A stretch of 64,000 nt of DNA, taken from assembly GCA_021399445.1 (NCBI GenBank), contig JAJTUQ010000002.1, positions 6,696,001 through 6,760,000 of the forward strand, in the 5' to 3' direction. Positions 10,660 through 21,062 of the stretch are shown one piece after another. The stretch is from Xylogone sp. PMI_703 (Eukaryota; Ascomycota; Leotiomycetes). The translations under genes and the position numbers were made by a program. Each line of letters opens with the position of its first letter. Within the stretch, counting starts at the first letter, position 1. The notes beneath the pieces are model-generated. The model saw nothing but the letters and a program-made list of their open reading frames with translations. It was not told the DNA's origin and made no database searches.

Positions 10660-11700
10660 TTAAATAATCGCTACTAATTTCCCACCACTAACCTTGTTCT
10701 CTCTGAGCATCTGAATTCCATCAAGTACATTTTCAAGCCCTCCAATTAACTTTGGTGGCTGTACTCGAATCTTTCCACTTGCGATTAACTCTCTTCCAAG
10801 CTCCATAATTTTTTTTTCAGCTTCAAAGTGTTCTTTGCTGGCTGGCAGAGAGTAACCACCAATCAATTTATCCTCCCCGACCGCAGTATATGCCATGGTC
10901 AACGCAGGTTGAATGTCATCTCGAGGAAATTCAGCCTTACTAATCATTGCACACCTAGCGCTGTCCTTCGATGTCAGGGCTTCAGCCACGATTTTGGCCG
11001 AATCTGAGGTTGAAATTGTATCCCATGCGAGTCGAAGGCTGTTATTGGTCAATCGATTAATCTTTTCACCACAGTCTGCGTCCTTATAATCAAAAACTTC
11101 GTCTGCTCCGAGACTTTTCACTAGTTCGAAGTTGTGAGGAGAGCAAGTTGTAATGACCTTATACCCAGACAATTTTGCAAACTGAATCCCTAGGATACCT
11201 GTGGCAGAGCTCCCCCCATATATCAGAATTGTCTCTGGTTGCGTGAGTGGTTGAGTTGGCCACGCAAGCTCAAGTGCCTGATAAAGACCTTGACCAATAG
11301 TTGTAAGACCTACTCCCAAGGTTGCCCCCTCTTCAAAGCTGAGATTGGGCGGAATTTGGATCTGTATATCCCCCTTCACGACAATATACTCAGCAAAAGC
11401 CCCGTCCTCATGCTGAAGAACGTTACAGCCGTGAGCAAAGCCGCAAACCCTGTCTCCCTTTTGAAATTGCTTCGTAACCAGTGGTCCGACTTTTTCGACA
11501 GTGCCAGCGTAGTCGCACCCGATTAGAGCTCCAGGTTCTTTGGAAATATAATCAATACTTTTCCAGTCAGCTGGATTCAGAGCAACTGCCACGGTCTTCA
11601 CAAGTATATAATTGTCACGGAGTCGAGGAATTGGGCGATCATGCACAAGTTTGGCGAGTTTAGGGCCTTGGCATACAATTGCACGCTGAATTGAGGACAT
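10660..11700 (-). CDS. Medium-chain zinc-type alcohol dehydrogenase/enoyl reductase (ToxD-like)
   Basis: An intronless gene for 346 residues of the medium-chain dehydrogenase/reductase superfamily. The GroES-like N-terminal half contains LNPADWKSIDY and GCDYAGTVEKVG. The Rossmann half has a nucleotide loop (LIYGGSSATGILGIQFAKL) and the downstream GADEVFDY motif. The sequence groups by eye with fungal ToxD-like and trans-acting enoyl reductase proteins, which reduce activated double bonds with NADPH. The zinc-ligand pattern of classical ADHs is not obvious, which fits a quinone or enoyl reductase. It is convergent with the MBL-fold gene. The promoter side holds three CCGCGG palindromes (12280-12313), so regulation by a local Zn2Cys6 factor is plausible. 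No polyketide synthase is nearby. Confidence 0.9.
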   Translation of the reverse strand: MSSIQRAIVCQGPKLAKLVHDRPIPRLRDNYILVKTVAVALNPADWKSIDYISKEPGALIGCDYAGTVEKVGPLVTKQFQKGDRVCGFAHGCNVLQHEDGAFAEYIVVKGDIQIQIPPNLSFEEGATLGVGLTTIGQGLYQALELAWPTQPLTQPETILIYGGSSATGILGIQFAKLSGYKVITTCSPHNFELVKSLGADEVFDYKDADCGEKINRLTNNSLRLAWDTISTSDSAKIVAEALTSKDSARCAMISKAEFPRDDIQPALTMAYTAVGEDKLIGGYSLPASKEHFEAEKKIMELGRELIASGKIRVQPPKLIGGLENVLDGIQMLRENKVSGGKLVAII

Positions 11701-12277
11701 TTTGAACGATAATAGAATCTGTAGATCTGAGAAAAGGAGCAGATATGTGCCATATATTTATACCCTGGCTACATAGATCTCGGATGCAGACTTCACCATT
11801 TGATGCCATATGGAGAAGACTTACGGATCTTATAGCCGAGATTAATAACCAATATACCTTACCAAGAAAATGATTACTTCACACTCTTGCCACGTTCTTT
11901 GACAAATGGTGGTTCATTATCAGTGTAGCTGGAGAGTTAATCTTTTTTATACGTTAATATACGGTTATATACTATTGCACCCTCGGAAGTTGTATTCATA
12001 ACGGAATTTACCTTTACATACTGCTGATCCAATCTCATAGTCAGAAAGTGGGTCAAAAATGCTTTTCTCTGCCTTCCTTGCGCATCTCCAGTTAGTAAGT
12101 ACTTCAGACGTTCGCAGAGAGATTGAGATATGTTTCCGTAATCCAAATTCCTAGAATCACCCGCTTCATAAGCGGATAGTGAACTTGGCGTTCGCCCCCT
12201 ACGGGTGCTGTACGTGCTCTAAAACCTTGCATCATTGACAAATTTGACTCCAAGATCTGATCATATAATCAAATTCT

Positions 12278-12313
12278 ATCCGCGGAAAGCAACCGCGGAT
12301 GGCGCACCCGCGG
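12278..12313. promoter_or_regulatory. Three CCGCGG palindromes, possible Zn2Cys6 factor sites
   Basis: CCGCGG occurs at 12280, 12293 and 12308. The first two are part of a perfect inverted repeat: ATCCGCGG at 12278-12285 and CCGCGGAT at 12293-12300, with a 7-nt loop. CGG/CCG inverted pairs are the classic target shape of Zn2Cys6 dimers. The site is about 600 bases upstream of the MDR reductase start, and the ATCCGCGGAT core matches the one upstream of the MBL-fold gene. Function is inferred. Confidence 0.4.
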
Positions 12314-12613
12314 GGAGTGACACCAGAGAAGTTACAGTTCAGTAGTCTAGTGAATTGATGATCTCATGTTCCTTCTCTCTCACCATGTCTTCTCTTGACG
12401 AATATAAATAGCCTGATAGATGCGATGCTTAGTTGAAGAATCTCAATTTTGGATGCCCATAGGTAAACTGTTAGTATTTATAACTCAGGCCTAAAATGAT
12501 ATACACTTAGGACATCGACAAATAGTCATCCCCAAACGTAACCACAGTGCGATAATAGGACTCTTTTTATTATTATAATATGACTTCTGTACGTAACAGT
12601 TTTCTGTTAGTTA

Positions 12614-12810
12614 GCCGGGCTGGTTGCTGACAAAATAATTGCATTATGGTACCTCGATTGTCACTATAACTTGCTAAAGACTTAGGTACGGGAACGCCGA
12701 TTACCTTGTCAGCAACGAGCCGGACATCTTCCCTAGCTATTTAGAGTTGTCCATTTAGGGACTAGTACGGTACCACGGAGTATCCTAGCTGCAATAATAA
12801 CTCTAAATAG
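12614..12810. repeat. Two pairs of inverted repeats, possible element remnant
   Basis: The arm at 12614-12633 (GCCGGGCTGGTTGCTGACAA) pairs with 12706-12723 (TTGTCAGCAACGAGCCGG) with few mismatches. A second pair, CTATTTAGAGTT at 12737-12748 and AACTCTAAATAG at 12799-12810, is perfect. Two nearby hairpins in a gene-free stretch suggest remains of a small foldback element. No target-site duplication was identified. Confidence 0.5.
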
Positions 12811-12955
12811 GCGGCGATAAGAATTTATAATAGCTAGACTTCTAAGTATATAACTTATTTATAAAGAAGTTATGTGGTACAATTGAAAGGAATCCAGAAT
12901 ATCTAAGGGTCTTAAAAGGTGAATACTTTGGAATTGCAGTGCTGGATTCTCCAAT

Positions 12956-14833
12956 CTACATCGGCCGTGAAAGTGCCTTGGACACGTACTCAGCAACCGC
13001 TAGCATTTTCTCCTCCTGCAGCCGCCGCCCAACGAGCTGGATACCTACAGGGACGCCATCATAGATGTCGGCATCGTCTGTAGTCTGATTAGCACTCTGT
13101 AGAACCAGCGTGTATTCCGTGAGAACTCACAAGCCTCAAACGCAGCTTTATCATCGTCATTTCTAGGAGTGTATCCGTAATCCATGGGATCCAGTTCTTT
13201 ACTTGCAGTCGTCACTGGTACTGCAACACTCGTGTAGTCAAGAAAATTGACCCAGGCTGTGTACCCATAGTACTTGTACAGCTCCTTCTGCGCTGCCGGA
13301 TATGGTGCGACGGGGCTAATGATGCAGTCTACGATACGGCCACCTTTCGAGATCGCTGCAGTAGAGTTCCAGTACTCCATGTACCGCTTTTGCATTTCGC
13401 GCTTCTCGATGTTGACCTGCATGATGCTTGTCGCGTCATATTGCGGCATCTCCTGCGCCATCACGGCCATCTGAGGAATGATGGGTTCGCCGGAGAGCGC
13501 GAGGGCCTTGTGGGCATCTTTCCCGCCGTCGAAGAGCCATGTCTTGAACGTTGTGTTCAAGATATCTTTATGGGTGACCGTCGGTTTCCATCCCACAACA
13601 TCATGGCCGAGCCGCAGCATAGCTTCGACGACCATGTTCACGGCACGGCGGACCTGTCAAGAAGCCATTGGTGAAGTGAAACGGCAACTGAGGTGGGAGC
13701 AACTTACCGGCGGTGTCGGCCTTACATGGCCATCGTCATAGATGACACCAAAGGTCAGCTTATCAAACTTCTCCATCTCTTCGCGCCAGGGGAGCTCATG
13801 CACAAGAGGGTCGTGCAACCAAGGTTTGGTGGAGAGTAGAGCCTGGGTTATGAGCTTCAGGCCTCTCGCTGAAGTTGCCAGCGGTGCTACGACGGAAAGA
13901 ATACTGTTTTGACCATCGAATGAGTTGGCCATACCTTCATACGGCAGCCTGCCGGTCGAGGGACGCAGCCCGTACATGCCATTAAAGGCTGCGGGAATAC
14001 GAGTAGACTAGGCATGTTGATTAGTCCTTCCTGAATGCTTCACCCGCCTCGATTTGATCACTCACGCCAGCAATATCGGTTCCAAGGCCCACAGCGCTGC
14101 CTCGAAATCCCATTAGGGCTCCTTCACCGCCGCTGCTACCTCCAGCGCTGAGCAGTCTGTTCTTTGGGTTCAAACAGTAGCCAACAATGTTGTTGTTTGT
14201 CTCGCCGGTCATCAACGTCATCGGGACCGACGTCTTACAATAGAAGATGGCGCCCAGGCTGCGCAGCTCCTCCACTAGCAGACTTTCAAAGACCTTTTCC
14301 TTGCCGGTGCCTTTGACTCCTTGGAAGGTGCCGATCCAGCCAACATAGCCCATGGTTGTCTCCACGCCTTTGACGTGGAACTGGTCTTTTAGGCTCACTG
14401 GTAGGCCGTGGAGGGGACCAATAGGCTTCTTGTTCTTCGCAAGATAGTCGTCGGCCACTTGGGCGGACTTGATAGCGGCATCAAAGAAGATCTCATGAAG
14501 GCAGTTGAGCTACCAGGTGGACATGTCAGCTCCTTCGGCCCTGTCAGAATATGAGAAACTCACCAGCTGATGTGCAATCGCAGCTCGGTGACAGAACGCC
14601 TTGGTAATATCCACGGCCGTCCACGTGCCCGAAGCCGCCTTGTCGATGATATCGAGGGCGTCTGTCTCGGTAATGACGATTTCCTTGTCTGTGAGAAATT
14701 GGTTGACGTACGTGCCGGTTACATCCTTCTGGTCTTCCGCCGTCGGAATGCTATCAAGTCTCCATTCCTTCGGAATGCACGCCAGGATGGCTTCACGCTT
14801 TGCATGTGCTGCCGCTTCCCAACCCTGAGTCAT
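12956..14833 (-). CDS. Amidase, acetamidase (AmdS) type
   Basis: Five exons on the reverse strand, 14833-14564, 14509-14066, 14007-13708, 13653-13131 and 13077-12956, give 552 residues, the usual length for fungal AmdS-type amidases. All introns are 53-58 nt, with GTGAGT or GTAAGT donors. The amidase-signature core is complete. LPVSLKDQF holds the catalytic Lys. AGGSSGGEGA and GLGTDIAGSTRIP, the latter rebuilt across a splice junction, supply the cis-Ser and nucleophile Ser. The C-terminal GVPVGIQLVGRRLQEEK is typical. It hydrolyses a carboxamide to acid and ammonia. The short-chain or aromatic substrate is unknown. It is divergently transcribed from the OrsD-like regulator, with 457 bases between, so the pair may share a promoter. 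Confidence 0.93.
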
Positions 14834-15290
14834 TGTAAGGAACAAAAAGAATACGAAATAATGGAGAAGAAAAATGCAGGAACGATAATGGGAAAGAGAA
14901 ATAAATCCAGAACCCTTTACGGGGGCTACTTCACGCCATTTATAGCTTAAACTTACATTCAGAACAAAGGCGAGGTACAGAAGGCCACTCGGCACTGTCA
15001 GTAATTCTGTTGATGCTACTGTATAAGAAACTCCTTCTGGAATGCGATGTCGAAATGGGGAGCCAAGCCGGTGGCCTTCGTGTGCTGACTGCGTTGTCCT
15101 CCTTGAGTGTGGCGCATTTTAATGCTGATTATTATATCAACATCGCAGTATGTAACTGCAGCGACGCTGCCTCCTGCTTTCACGCCAGTGGCGAGTAAAA
15201 CTAAGCAGCATCGGATGCCTGGCTGTTATAACACTACATATAATTAGTGTTAGAATGCGACGCACTCCAAGAGGCCTATTTTCTGTTATC
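14834..15290. promoter_or_regulatory. Shared divergent promoter region, amidase / OrsD-like gene
   Basis: A 457-base region between the two start codons. I see no strong palindrome. A 62-codon open frame at 15010-15198 is probably chance. Confidence 0.4.
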
Positions 15291-17210
15291 ATGGAAGCAA
15301 TCTACTTCGAACCGACCTTTGGCCTTTTGATATGCAGGGTACATGGCAGTGGCGTGCACCCAACCAGAGAAGCAATTAGACGGCACCTGCGTGGCGAGGG
15401 TCACCTTTGTAGAGGCCAGGAATTGCGGCATGCTATCTCAACACTCATTCAGCTGCCGCTAAACTCACTCGAAACGCTGTTGGACATCCATTCTACCGTC
15501 GATGTACGGCATCTCATAACGCCAATCCCCAATCTAAAAGTCCTGTCTGGGTGGAGCTGTGTGCCCTGCTCAGGTAGGTTCTTAACAACGAGTCTGGAGG
15601 TAGTGCAGCGCCATGCAGCGTCACAGCATGGTCGCCGTCGTGGAGATCCAACTTTATGGGAAGACTGCAAGCTGCAGACCTTCTTTAGTGAAACTAAGGA
15701 CCGACGATATTTTCGCGTTAGAAGCTTGCCAAATGCAGCCCTCGCCGCCACAACAAGCCCATCAACTGAAAAGCTCAGCGAGAGGCATAGCAGACGGGAC
15801 GGCTATACGCTACACGAGCAGCTTCAAAGGAGGAAAATCACCAAAAGTTTGAGTTCCAAGTCAGCCTCTCCAATATTTCGGCCTTTAAATAAAAGATCTG
15901 GAAGTGTTGCAGCTTCTCGTCCATTCCTAACTTCTTGTTCTCCGTCATCAAACCCAGCACGTCCTATTACATTCCAGCACCCTCTCACGCGTTTGGCCAG
16001 AAAGTATGTATCTCTTCCAGAATGCCGTATTGACGATCTATTCAAGTCGGATGCATTTCGGTTGGCATCAGAGCCACTCTTCGATAGTAGCCATGTTGAT
16101 GCCGCACTCAACGTGCATGCAGTCTTCCCAGAAGTGGACGACTCACCTGTCTTTCTCCATGCTATTCTATATTCAACCATACAGCTTATTAATCATGGAG
16201 CTCCAACGATTGAAGGTCTCGCACTCCAATCCAAAACAATTGAGTTATTGAAGAAGAAGTTGACCACCCCACTTCAAACTCTCTGCTCAGCTGCTGTTGG
16301 AGCCGTTATGATCTTAAAAGCTACTGCTTACAAGACTTGTGACCTCGCCGCATATAAAACGCACACGCAAGGCTTAGCAGACGTCCTTAAGTTCTTCACC
16401 AAAAATGGGAATAACCTAACTCCAGCTGCAAAGCGGGCAATGTTCTGGTTAGACCTCAGTGCGGCAGTGCTCGTGGACAGTGAGCGCCAGATGTCTCATG
16501 TTGATTTGCCACTTGAAATCGAGTGGCAACGAGAGAGATGTCTTGAGCTGGCTCATGCGCTGCCAGTTGGATTTGTCCGGTATCAAAAGATTCTCCCCGT
16601 TGCCCTTCTCGAATGCATTTCTGATACTGTTCAATTCCAAGCATGTCTCCGCACGGGCGACACAACTCAACACCCCCATAATGCTAGAAACAATTACCTC
16701 GAACTTATGCAGGCTTCAATTGAGTCTCGGCTAGTAGATCATGCCCCAGATTGCAGGCAGCTTGGAGGGTTTGTTGAAGCTATTCGGCTTGGCATTTTCA
16801 TATGCTGCTATTGTAGTTGGATTGAACCCTGGAGCGATAAGCTAGTTCCAAGCAAACTAGCCAACAATTTGCTCGATTTATTGGAAGCTACGGCGTTGTT
16901 CAGTCCTCACCAGCCCGACAGCATTTGGTTACAATACATGGATATTCTACTGTGGCTTCTGCTTATTAGTTCGAGCGTCGTAGACTTAGACCAAGGTCGT
17001 GACGAAGGTCTCAGGTCCAGGCAGAGCCGTTTGGTCAATACTATTTGTTCTGCTTCTGACTTTCTGAGCGGTGCCTGTATGATTGATCTGAAGTATACAC
17101 TTCAGACTACATTGCAGGATTTTGTCTATGTGGATGGATGGCTACAACAACGGCATAATATCAGGGAGTGGCTTGTGTTAGAGCTCTGTATTAACGCCGC
17201 TAATAACTAA
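15291..17210 (+). CDS. OrsD-like C2H2 protein with fungal transcription-factor-like C-terminal region
   Basis: An intronless gene of 639 residues from the ATG at 15291. An in-frame ATG at 15255 would add 12 residues, but the family usually begins near MEAIYFEP. The N-terminal 150 residues match the OrsD/DUF3505 type: a degenerate first zinc-binding motif (LICRVHGSGVHPTREA with RRHLRGEGH) and a better second one (WSCVPCSGRF followed by RHAASQHG). After a low-complexity Ser/Arg linker, residues about 260-639 are helical and resemble the middle homology region of fungal-specific transcription factors. OrsD itself sits in the orsellinic acid cluster of Aspergillus with unclear function. A regulatory role for the surrounding hydrolases is inferred from position. 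Confidence 0.75.
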   Translation: MEAIYFEPTFGLLICRVHGSGVHPTREAIRRHLRGEGHLCRGQELRHAISTLIQLPLNSLETLLDIHSTVDVRHLITPIPNLKVLSGWSCVPCSGRFLTTSLEVVQRHAASQHGRRRGDPTLWEDCKLQTFFSETKDRRYFRVRSLPNAALAATTSPSTEKLSERHSRRDGYTLHEQLQRRKITKSLSSKSASPIFRPLNKRSGSVAASRPFLTSCSPSSNPARPITFQHPLTRLARKYVSLPECRIDDLFKSDAFRLASEPLFDSSHVDAALNVHAVFPEVDDSPVFLHAILYSTIQLINHGAPTIEGLALQSKTIELLKKKLTTPLQTLCSAAVGAVMILKATAYKTCDLAAYKTHTQGLADVLKFFTKNGNNLTPAAKRAMFWLDLSAAVLVDSERQMSHVDLPLEIEWQRERCLELAHALPVGFVRYQKILPVALLECISDTVQFQACLRTGDTTQHPHNARNNYLELMQASIESRLVDHAPDCRQLGGFVEAIRLGIFICCYCSWIEPWSDKLVPSKLANNLLDLLEATALFSPHQPDSIWLQYMDILLWLLLISSSVVDLDQGRDEGLRSRQSRLVNTICSASDFLSGACMIDLKYTLQTTLQDFVYVDGWLQQRHNIREWLVLELCINAANN

Positions 17211-17589
17211 GCTCTGAACGCCGGACAGATGCAACTTATAGAATTAAAGAGAACAGGCTTAATCCCAAAAGACGCGTATCATGCGAGAATGGGAGTTCTT
17301 TCCTGTTCGCAGCATAAAGCTTGTCGGGCTGCTTTTGGTTCTACACCATATTGGTTAACATCATCTCTGAAAGCAATGCTTTCGTAAATCGCTACTCAAA
17401 ACATATTGACAGCTACGGGATACAATCATTATTAGAGATAAACATATAGAGACTGAATACAGATCACATGGAAATGTTCAGAAAATATGAATTAACATTG
17501 TGCAAATATAAAGAGATATTATCTGGCTACCGTCTTTAACTTCTCTTTTCTATAATATGTATCAGACCTTCGGCTATATAGCAGCATCA
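17211..17589. other. Intergenic region between convergent genes
   Basis: The 3' flanks of the OrsD-like gene and the amidohydrolase gene. Nothing structured seen. Confidence 0.5.
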
Positions 17590-18681
17590 CTATGCTGATG
17601 ATACTTCCGTTCCAGCTATCCAAACTTTCCTCACTCTTGACGTTGCAGAAATGTCGTCCAATGGATTTCCGTCCACAAGCACCAAATCCGCTCTTTTGCC
17701 AACTTCAATTACGCCTCTATCTTCCAACTGAAACCATTTCGCCGGAAGACTCGTGCCTGCCCTCAGTACCTCTTCGCCAGATAATCCAGCATCTTTCAAT
17801 AGTTTCAGTTCATGATGAAAGCTCTCTCCATGCCTAACAGCCGCTATTTGAGACCGATTCGAATCCGTTCCAGCAAGGATAGGTACGCCAGTTTTATGAA
17901 GTAGAGCAACAGAATCTCTGGCAACTTCATAATTTGATCCCGAGGCGAACCGGCTACTTGATAATTTCTCTGCCATTACGAGTGTTGGAACGCAAGCCCT
18001 ACCTTCGTCTCTCATCAGATTGGCGGCAGACTCGTCAAGTGGGTGGTCCAGAGGGATATGTGTGATAATGTCAACTTTAGCCTCTTGGGCCATGGAAAAG
18101 GTCGTCTTTTTGGTTGCATGGGCGACACTTAGTTTTCCCCTCTTCCGAGCCTCAGTCGAAAGCTTATTGATTATTTCCTGGCTGGGTCCAGGCACGTCAG
18201 CCACAATCTTGATATAATCCGCGCCCTCCGCTACTCTATCCTCCACAAACCGCGCTGCATCTTCAAGGCTGTCTACCAAGCTTTCCTTGGTCATGTGTTT
18301 GAAAGTGCTATGGAAGCTTCCGCTACTGGTAGCAATATTTCCGACGAATCGGATGTCAGCAATATCTGAATGACTTCGGAGACTCTGCCGCAACTGGCCG
18401 GGGAGGATACCCATATCTAGGGCTGTAGTAACGCCGTTTGCAGCTAATGCTCTGAGAAGATTAACTGTGTTTTCAAGGTCGGTATCAAGGTGAACGTGAG
18501 AGTCTATGAAGCCGGGCAGGAGAGTCATCCCCGCGGCATCGATGACATTGGCGTCAGATATTTTTGCATCGACGTCTGTACTGATATTGCTGATGAGGCC
18601 CTTATCAATAGTTACTGTAAGACCCTCATGAAGAGAATTCCCATCGAAGAGGATGGCGTTATAAATCGCAGTTTTACTCAT
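17590..18681 (-). CDS. Amidohydrolase (imidazolonepropionase-like metal-dependent hydrolase)
   Basis: An intronless gene for 363 residues of the amidohydrolase superfamily. Metal ligands and catalytic residues are visible in order: GFIDSHVHLD (HxH), the bridging Lys in DYIKIVAD, His in SVAHATKK, His in IITHIPLDHP, and Asp in ILAGTDSNR. The C terminus, GKRADLVLVDGNPL, is the usual beta-sandwich signature. The closest-looking members are imidazolonepropionase-like and cyclic-amide hydrolases, so it probably opens a cyclic amide, imide or lactone-like ring. The absence of introns and strongly bacterial-type motifs raise the possibility of horizontal origin, which I cannot test here. It is divergent from the Zn2Cys6 regulator at 19191. 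Confidence 0.93.
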   Translation of the reverse strand: MSKTAIYNAILFDGNSLHEGLTVTIDKGLISNISTDVDAKISDANVIDAAGMTLLPGFIDSHVHLDTDLENTVNLLRALAANGVTTALDMGILPGQLRQSLRSHSDIADIRFVGNIATSSGSFHSTFKHMTKESLVDSLEDAARFVEDRVAEGADYIKIVADVPGPSQEIINKLSTEARKRGKLSVAHATKKTTFSMAQEAKVDIITHIPLDHPLDESAANLMRDEGRACVPTLVMAEKLSSSRFASGSNYEVARDSVALLHKTGVPILAGTDSNRSQIAAVRHGESFHHELKLLKDAGLSGEEVLRAGTSLPAKWFQLEDRGVIEVGKRADLVLVDGNPLDDISATSRVRKVWIAGTEVSSA

Positions 18682-19190
18682 TGTTACTAGCCGTTATGTG
18701 CCTGGTAATGATAGTTAATATATGGAATGAGCAAACCTAATCCGATGCTGTGTAAAAAAGGAGTTAGAAGTTTTTGTTATTGACGTATGAAACTTTCTAC
18801 GCTGTCTGATTATCTCCCCATTGTTCCGGCTGCTTGTATCCCTTTATATTGTTCTGGGCATTATCGTTAAGCGCACCAAGCCTCGTGATTCTTAGCCTTC
18901 TTAGGAGACAAATTCCGTTAAAGTTTCTTGAAATATCGCCTTATGCAGTGCACTCGACCTTAATTGGTGATCTTTTCCCCTTGAATATTTGGCATCTCGA
19001 ATAGTACTGTGTGATCCCATCCCATGGGCAGATAGAGTAAGCATGAAATAGGATGAACAGGGATGCTCGCGGATTGAACCATAAGAAGGATAGCCGCAAT
19101 CAAGATCCTAGGCACACTAAGCTGTGACCTTCATACCGGTGGACTACATCACACTTGTAATCAACCAACCCCTCTCCAACATCCGAGATA
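18682..19190. promoter_or_regulatory. Shared divergent promoter region, amidohydrolase / Zn2Cys6 regulator
   Basis: 509 bases between two divergent start codons. I see no clear CGG-type palindrome. A bidirectional promoter under the adjacent regulator is plausible by position. Confidence 0.4.
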
Positions 19191-20739
19191 ATGGTAAATA
19201 TTGGAGGGAGGTCTAGAGGTTGCTCAACCTGCCGTCGGCGACGGGTAAAATGCGGTAAGGTTCATCTTTTTCAAGTGCTTTCTCGAATATTCGAACTAAC
19301 CCCTTCAAGATGAGCATCGACCCGTATGCAGGAGATGCGAAAGATGTGGTTTTGAATGTAGCGGTGCAAAGGGCCTAACATTCATTGACCAGGGAAGTCA
19401 CCTGAGGCTCAAGAGGGCAGGTGATCCCGTTATCGCCTGCTCCACGAGTGATAGCAATGATCGAAGTTTGGCTCAAGGTAAGATTCATGTTCAAGCATCA
19501 CGGGGCTTGAGTGGCTTCGAAATCCAGGCTTCTATCTGCTATACAAGGAACCATCTCCCGCGCGGAGGCTTAATCGATTTAGCATTTCAGGATCTCAGAC
19601 TCGATGATATCAATATAACCAGTGAGAGCATTAAGGATGCTGAATTGCATCATCGTGCGGTTTTGGGTTTTGCTATGATCTTCTTTGGTAGCCGACACAA
19701 ACAACCTTCCATAGTACGCTATGGATATATCATACATGGAGGCACCCTGAGGCAGCTTAATCATATTCTATCAACCCCAAAATGCTACGATCGTGATGAT
19801 GTGCTTCTTTCAGTAGCCATCTTGGCATTATTAGAGCGTTTTGTCCCCACTGGTCGGAAACACTACTTTAAGCATATTGATGGTATGGAAAGGCTGCTTC
19901 AGCTTCGTGGACCGAGCTTTCATTCTTCCCCAGGCTCTTATGAAATGTACAAAGTCATCCGCTGCATATTGATTTTTGCTTCACTAAGTATGAAGAAACT
20001 CTCCATTCTAGCACAAGAGGAATGGAAGAGTCCACCAACCGATACTCCAGTCGAGAAGCTAAAAGAGCACGCTCTATTTAATATCTTGGCAACTTGTACT
20101 CCTGCAGTTGCAGAGCTCCACAAGTTAACAGAAAATCAGGAACTAGGATCTCAATACGCTGTAGACCGGTGTGAGAGTATAAGTCGAACGGCGCATGATT
20201 TACTAGAACAGCTCTACAATTGGAAAGAAGGATGGGATAATGAACATAAAAGCTGCCAATTTGGAGTTCCTATCACATCTATTGGACTGCGGCTTTTAGG
20301 TCAAAAGGAGTGCGCAGACACTGCAACCATTTTCCCAATAGTTTACACGTTTACAAATATGTCTGCCTCGAATATTTTGATGCTCTACAATGCCACACTT
20401 ATCAATGTCCTTCGGGTGCTTAGGACTGTGGCAGCAAGATTCACCGGCATCCAGCTGAACCAATATCCTATCAATTTATTGTCATTGCCTTACACTGAGA
20501 ATGAATACGTGGACGTGGAACAAACTGCAGCCTTGGATATTTGTCGGTGTATTCCATACCATTTGGCTTCGGAGTCATCTTTAGGTCCAGGCTCAATGAC
20601 AGTTGCACACTTCGCCGTTCGAACTGCATGGCTGTCACTTGATGGAAGTAATTCTCTAGGGGGGCAGTGGATATCGGACTTGCTACAGAAGGTTCATGGT
20701 GACATCTTTCCCAAATGCTTATGGATGGATGGGTCTTAG
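19191..20739 (+). CDS. Zn2Cys6 transcription factor
   Basis: Two exons, 19191-19254 and 19310-20739, give 497 residues. The 55-nt intron (branch CGAACTAAC, acceptor CAAG) splits the zinc cluster and splicing restores it: CSTCRRRRVKCDEHRPVC, then CRRC and CGFEC. That is the C-x2-C-x6-C-x6-C-x2-C-x6-C pattern of fungal binuclear cluster DNA-binding domains. The rest is helical and resembles the Fungal_trans_2 type activation/regulatory region, with a conserved ALLERFVPTGRKHY-like stretch. The short exon 1 would be missed if only long frames were read. It lies between two hydrolase genes and is the best candidate local regulator of the 8.7-24.4 kb region. Confidence 0.9.
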
Positions 20740-21062
20740 ATGGATGCCTGATTAGAATTATGGAATTTAGAAGGTTGAAAGGATAGTATAATCATTATTA
20801 TTGAACGCTGACTCATAAATTCTGTTGTCATTGAAAAGCTGGAATATCTATATATACTATGGAGAGTTAACTCTTTTAGTATAAATGATATGATATAAGG
20901 TCAAATCTTAGGAGACAAGTCTCAACAAGTAATAGCAATACTTTATGGTATTGTCTTTTGAGGATATGCTTTGATAATTTTTTACTTTGACAAACTCTCA
21001 TAGACCGCCCTTTCAGTAGATACTTTCAAATCCAATACTTGCGCATCTGTTTTTTGTCAGCA
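20740..21062. other. Intergenic region between convergent genes
   Basis: 323 AT-rich bases of 3' flank on both sides. Nothing seen. Confidence 0.5.

Larger units (their letters stand above)
11701..12955. other. Intergenic region with several palindromes
   Basis: The promoter side of the MDR reductase and the 3' side of the amidase. It holds a CCGCGG cluster and two pairs of inverted repeats, listed separately. No coding region is supported; the longest open frame, 11937-12146 reverse, has no domain. Confidence 0.5.
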
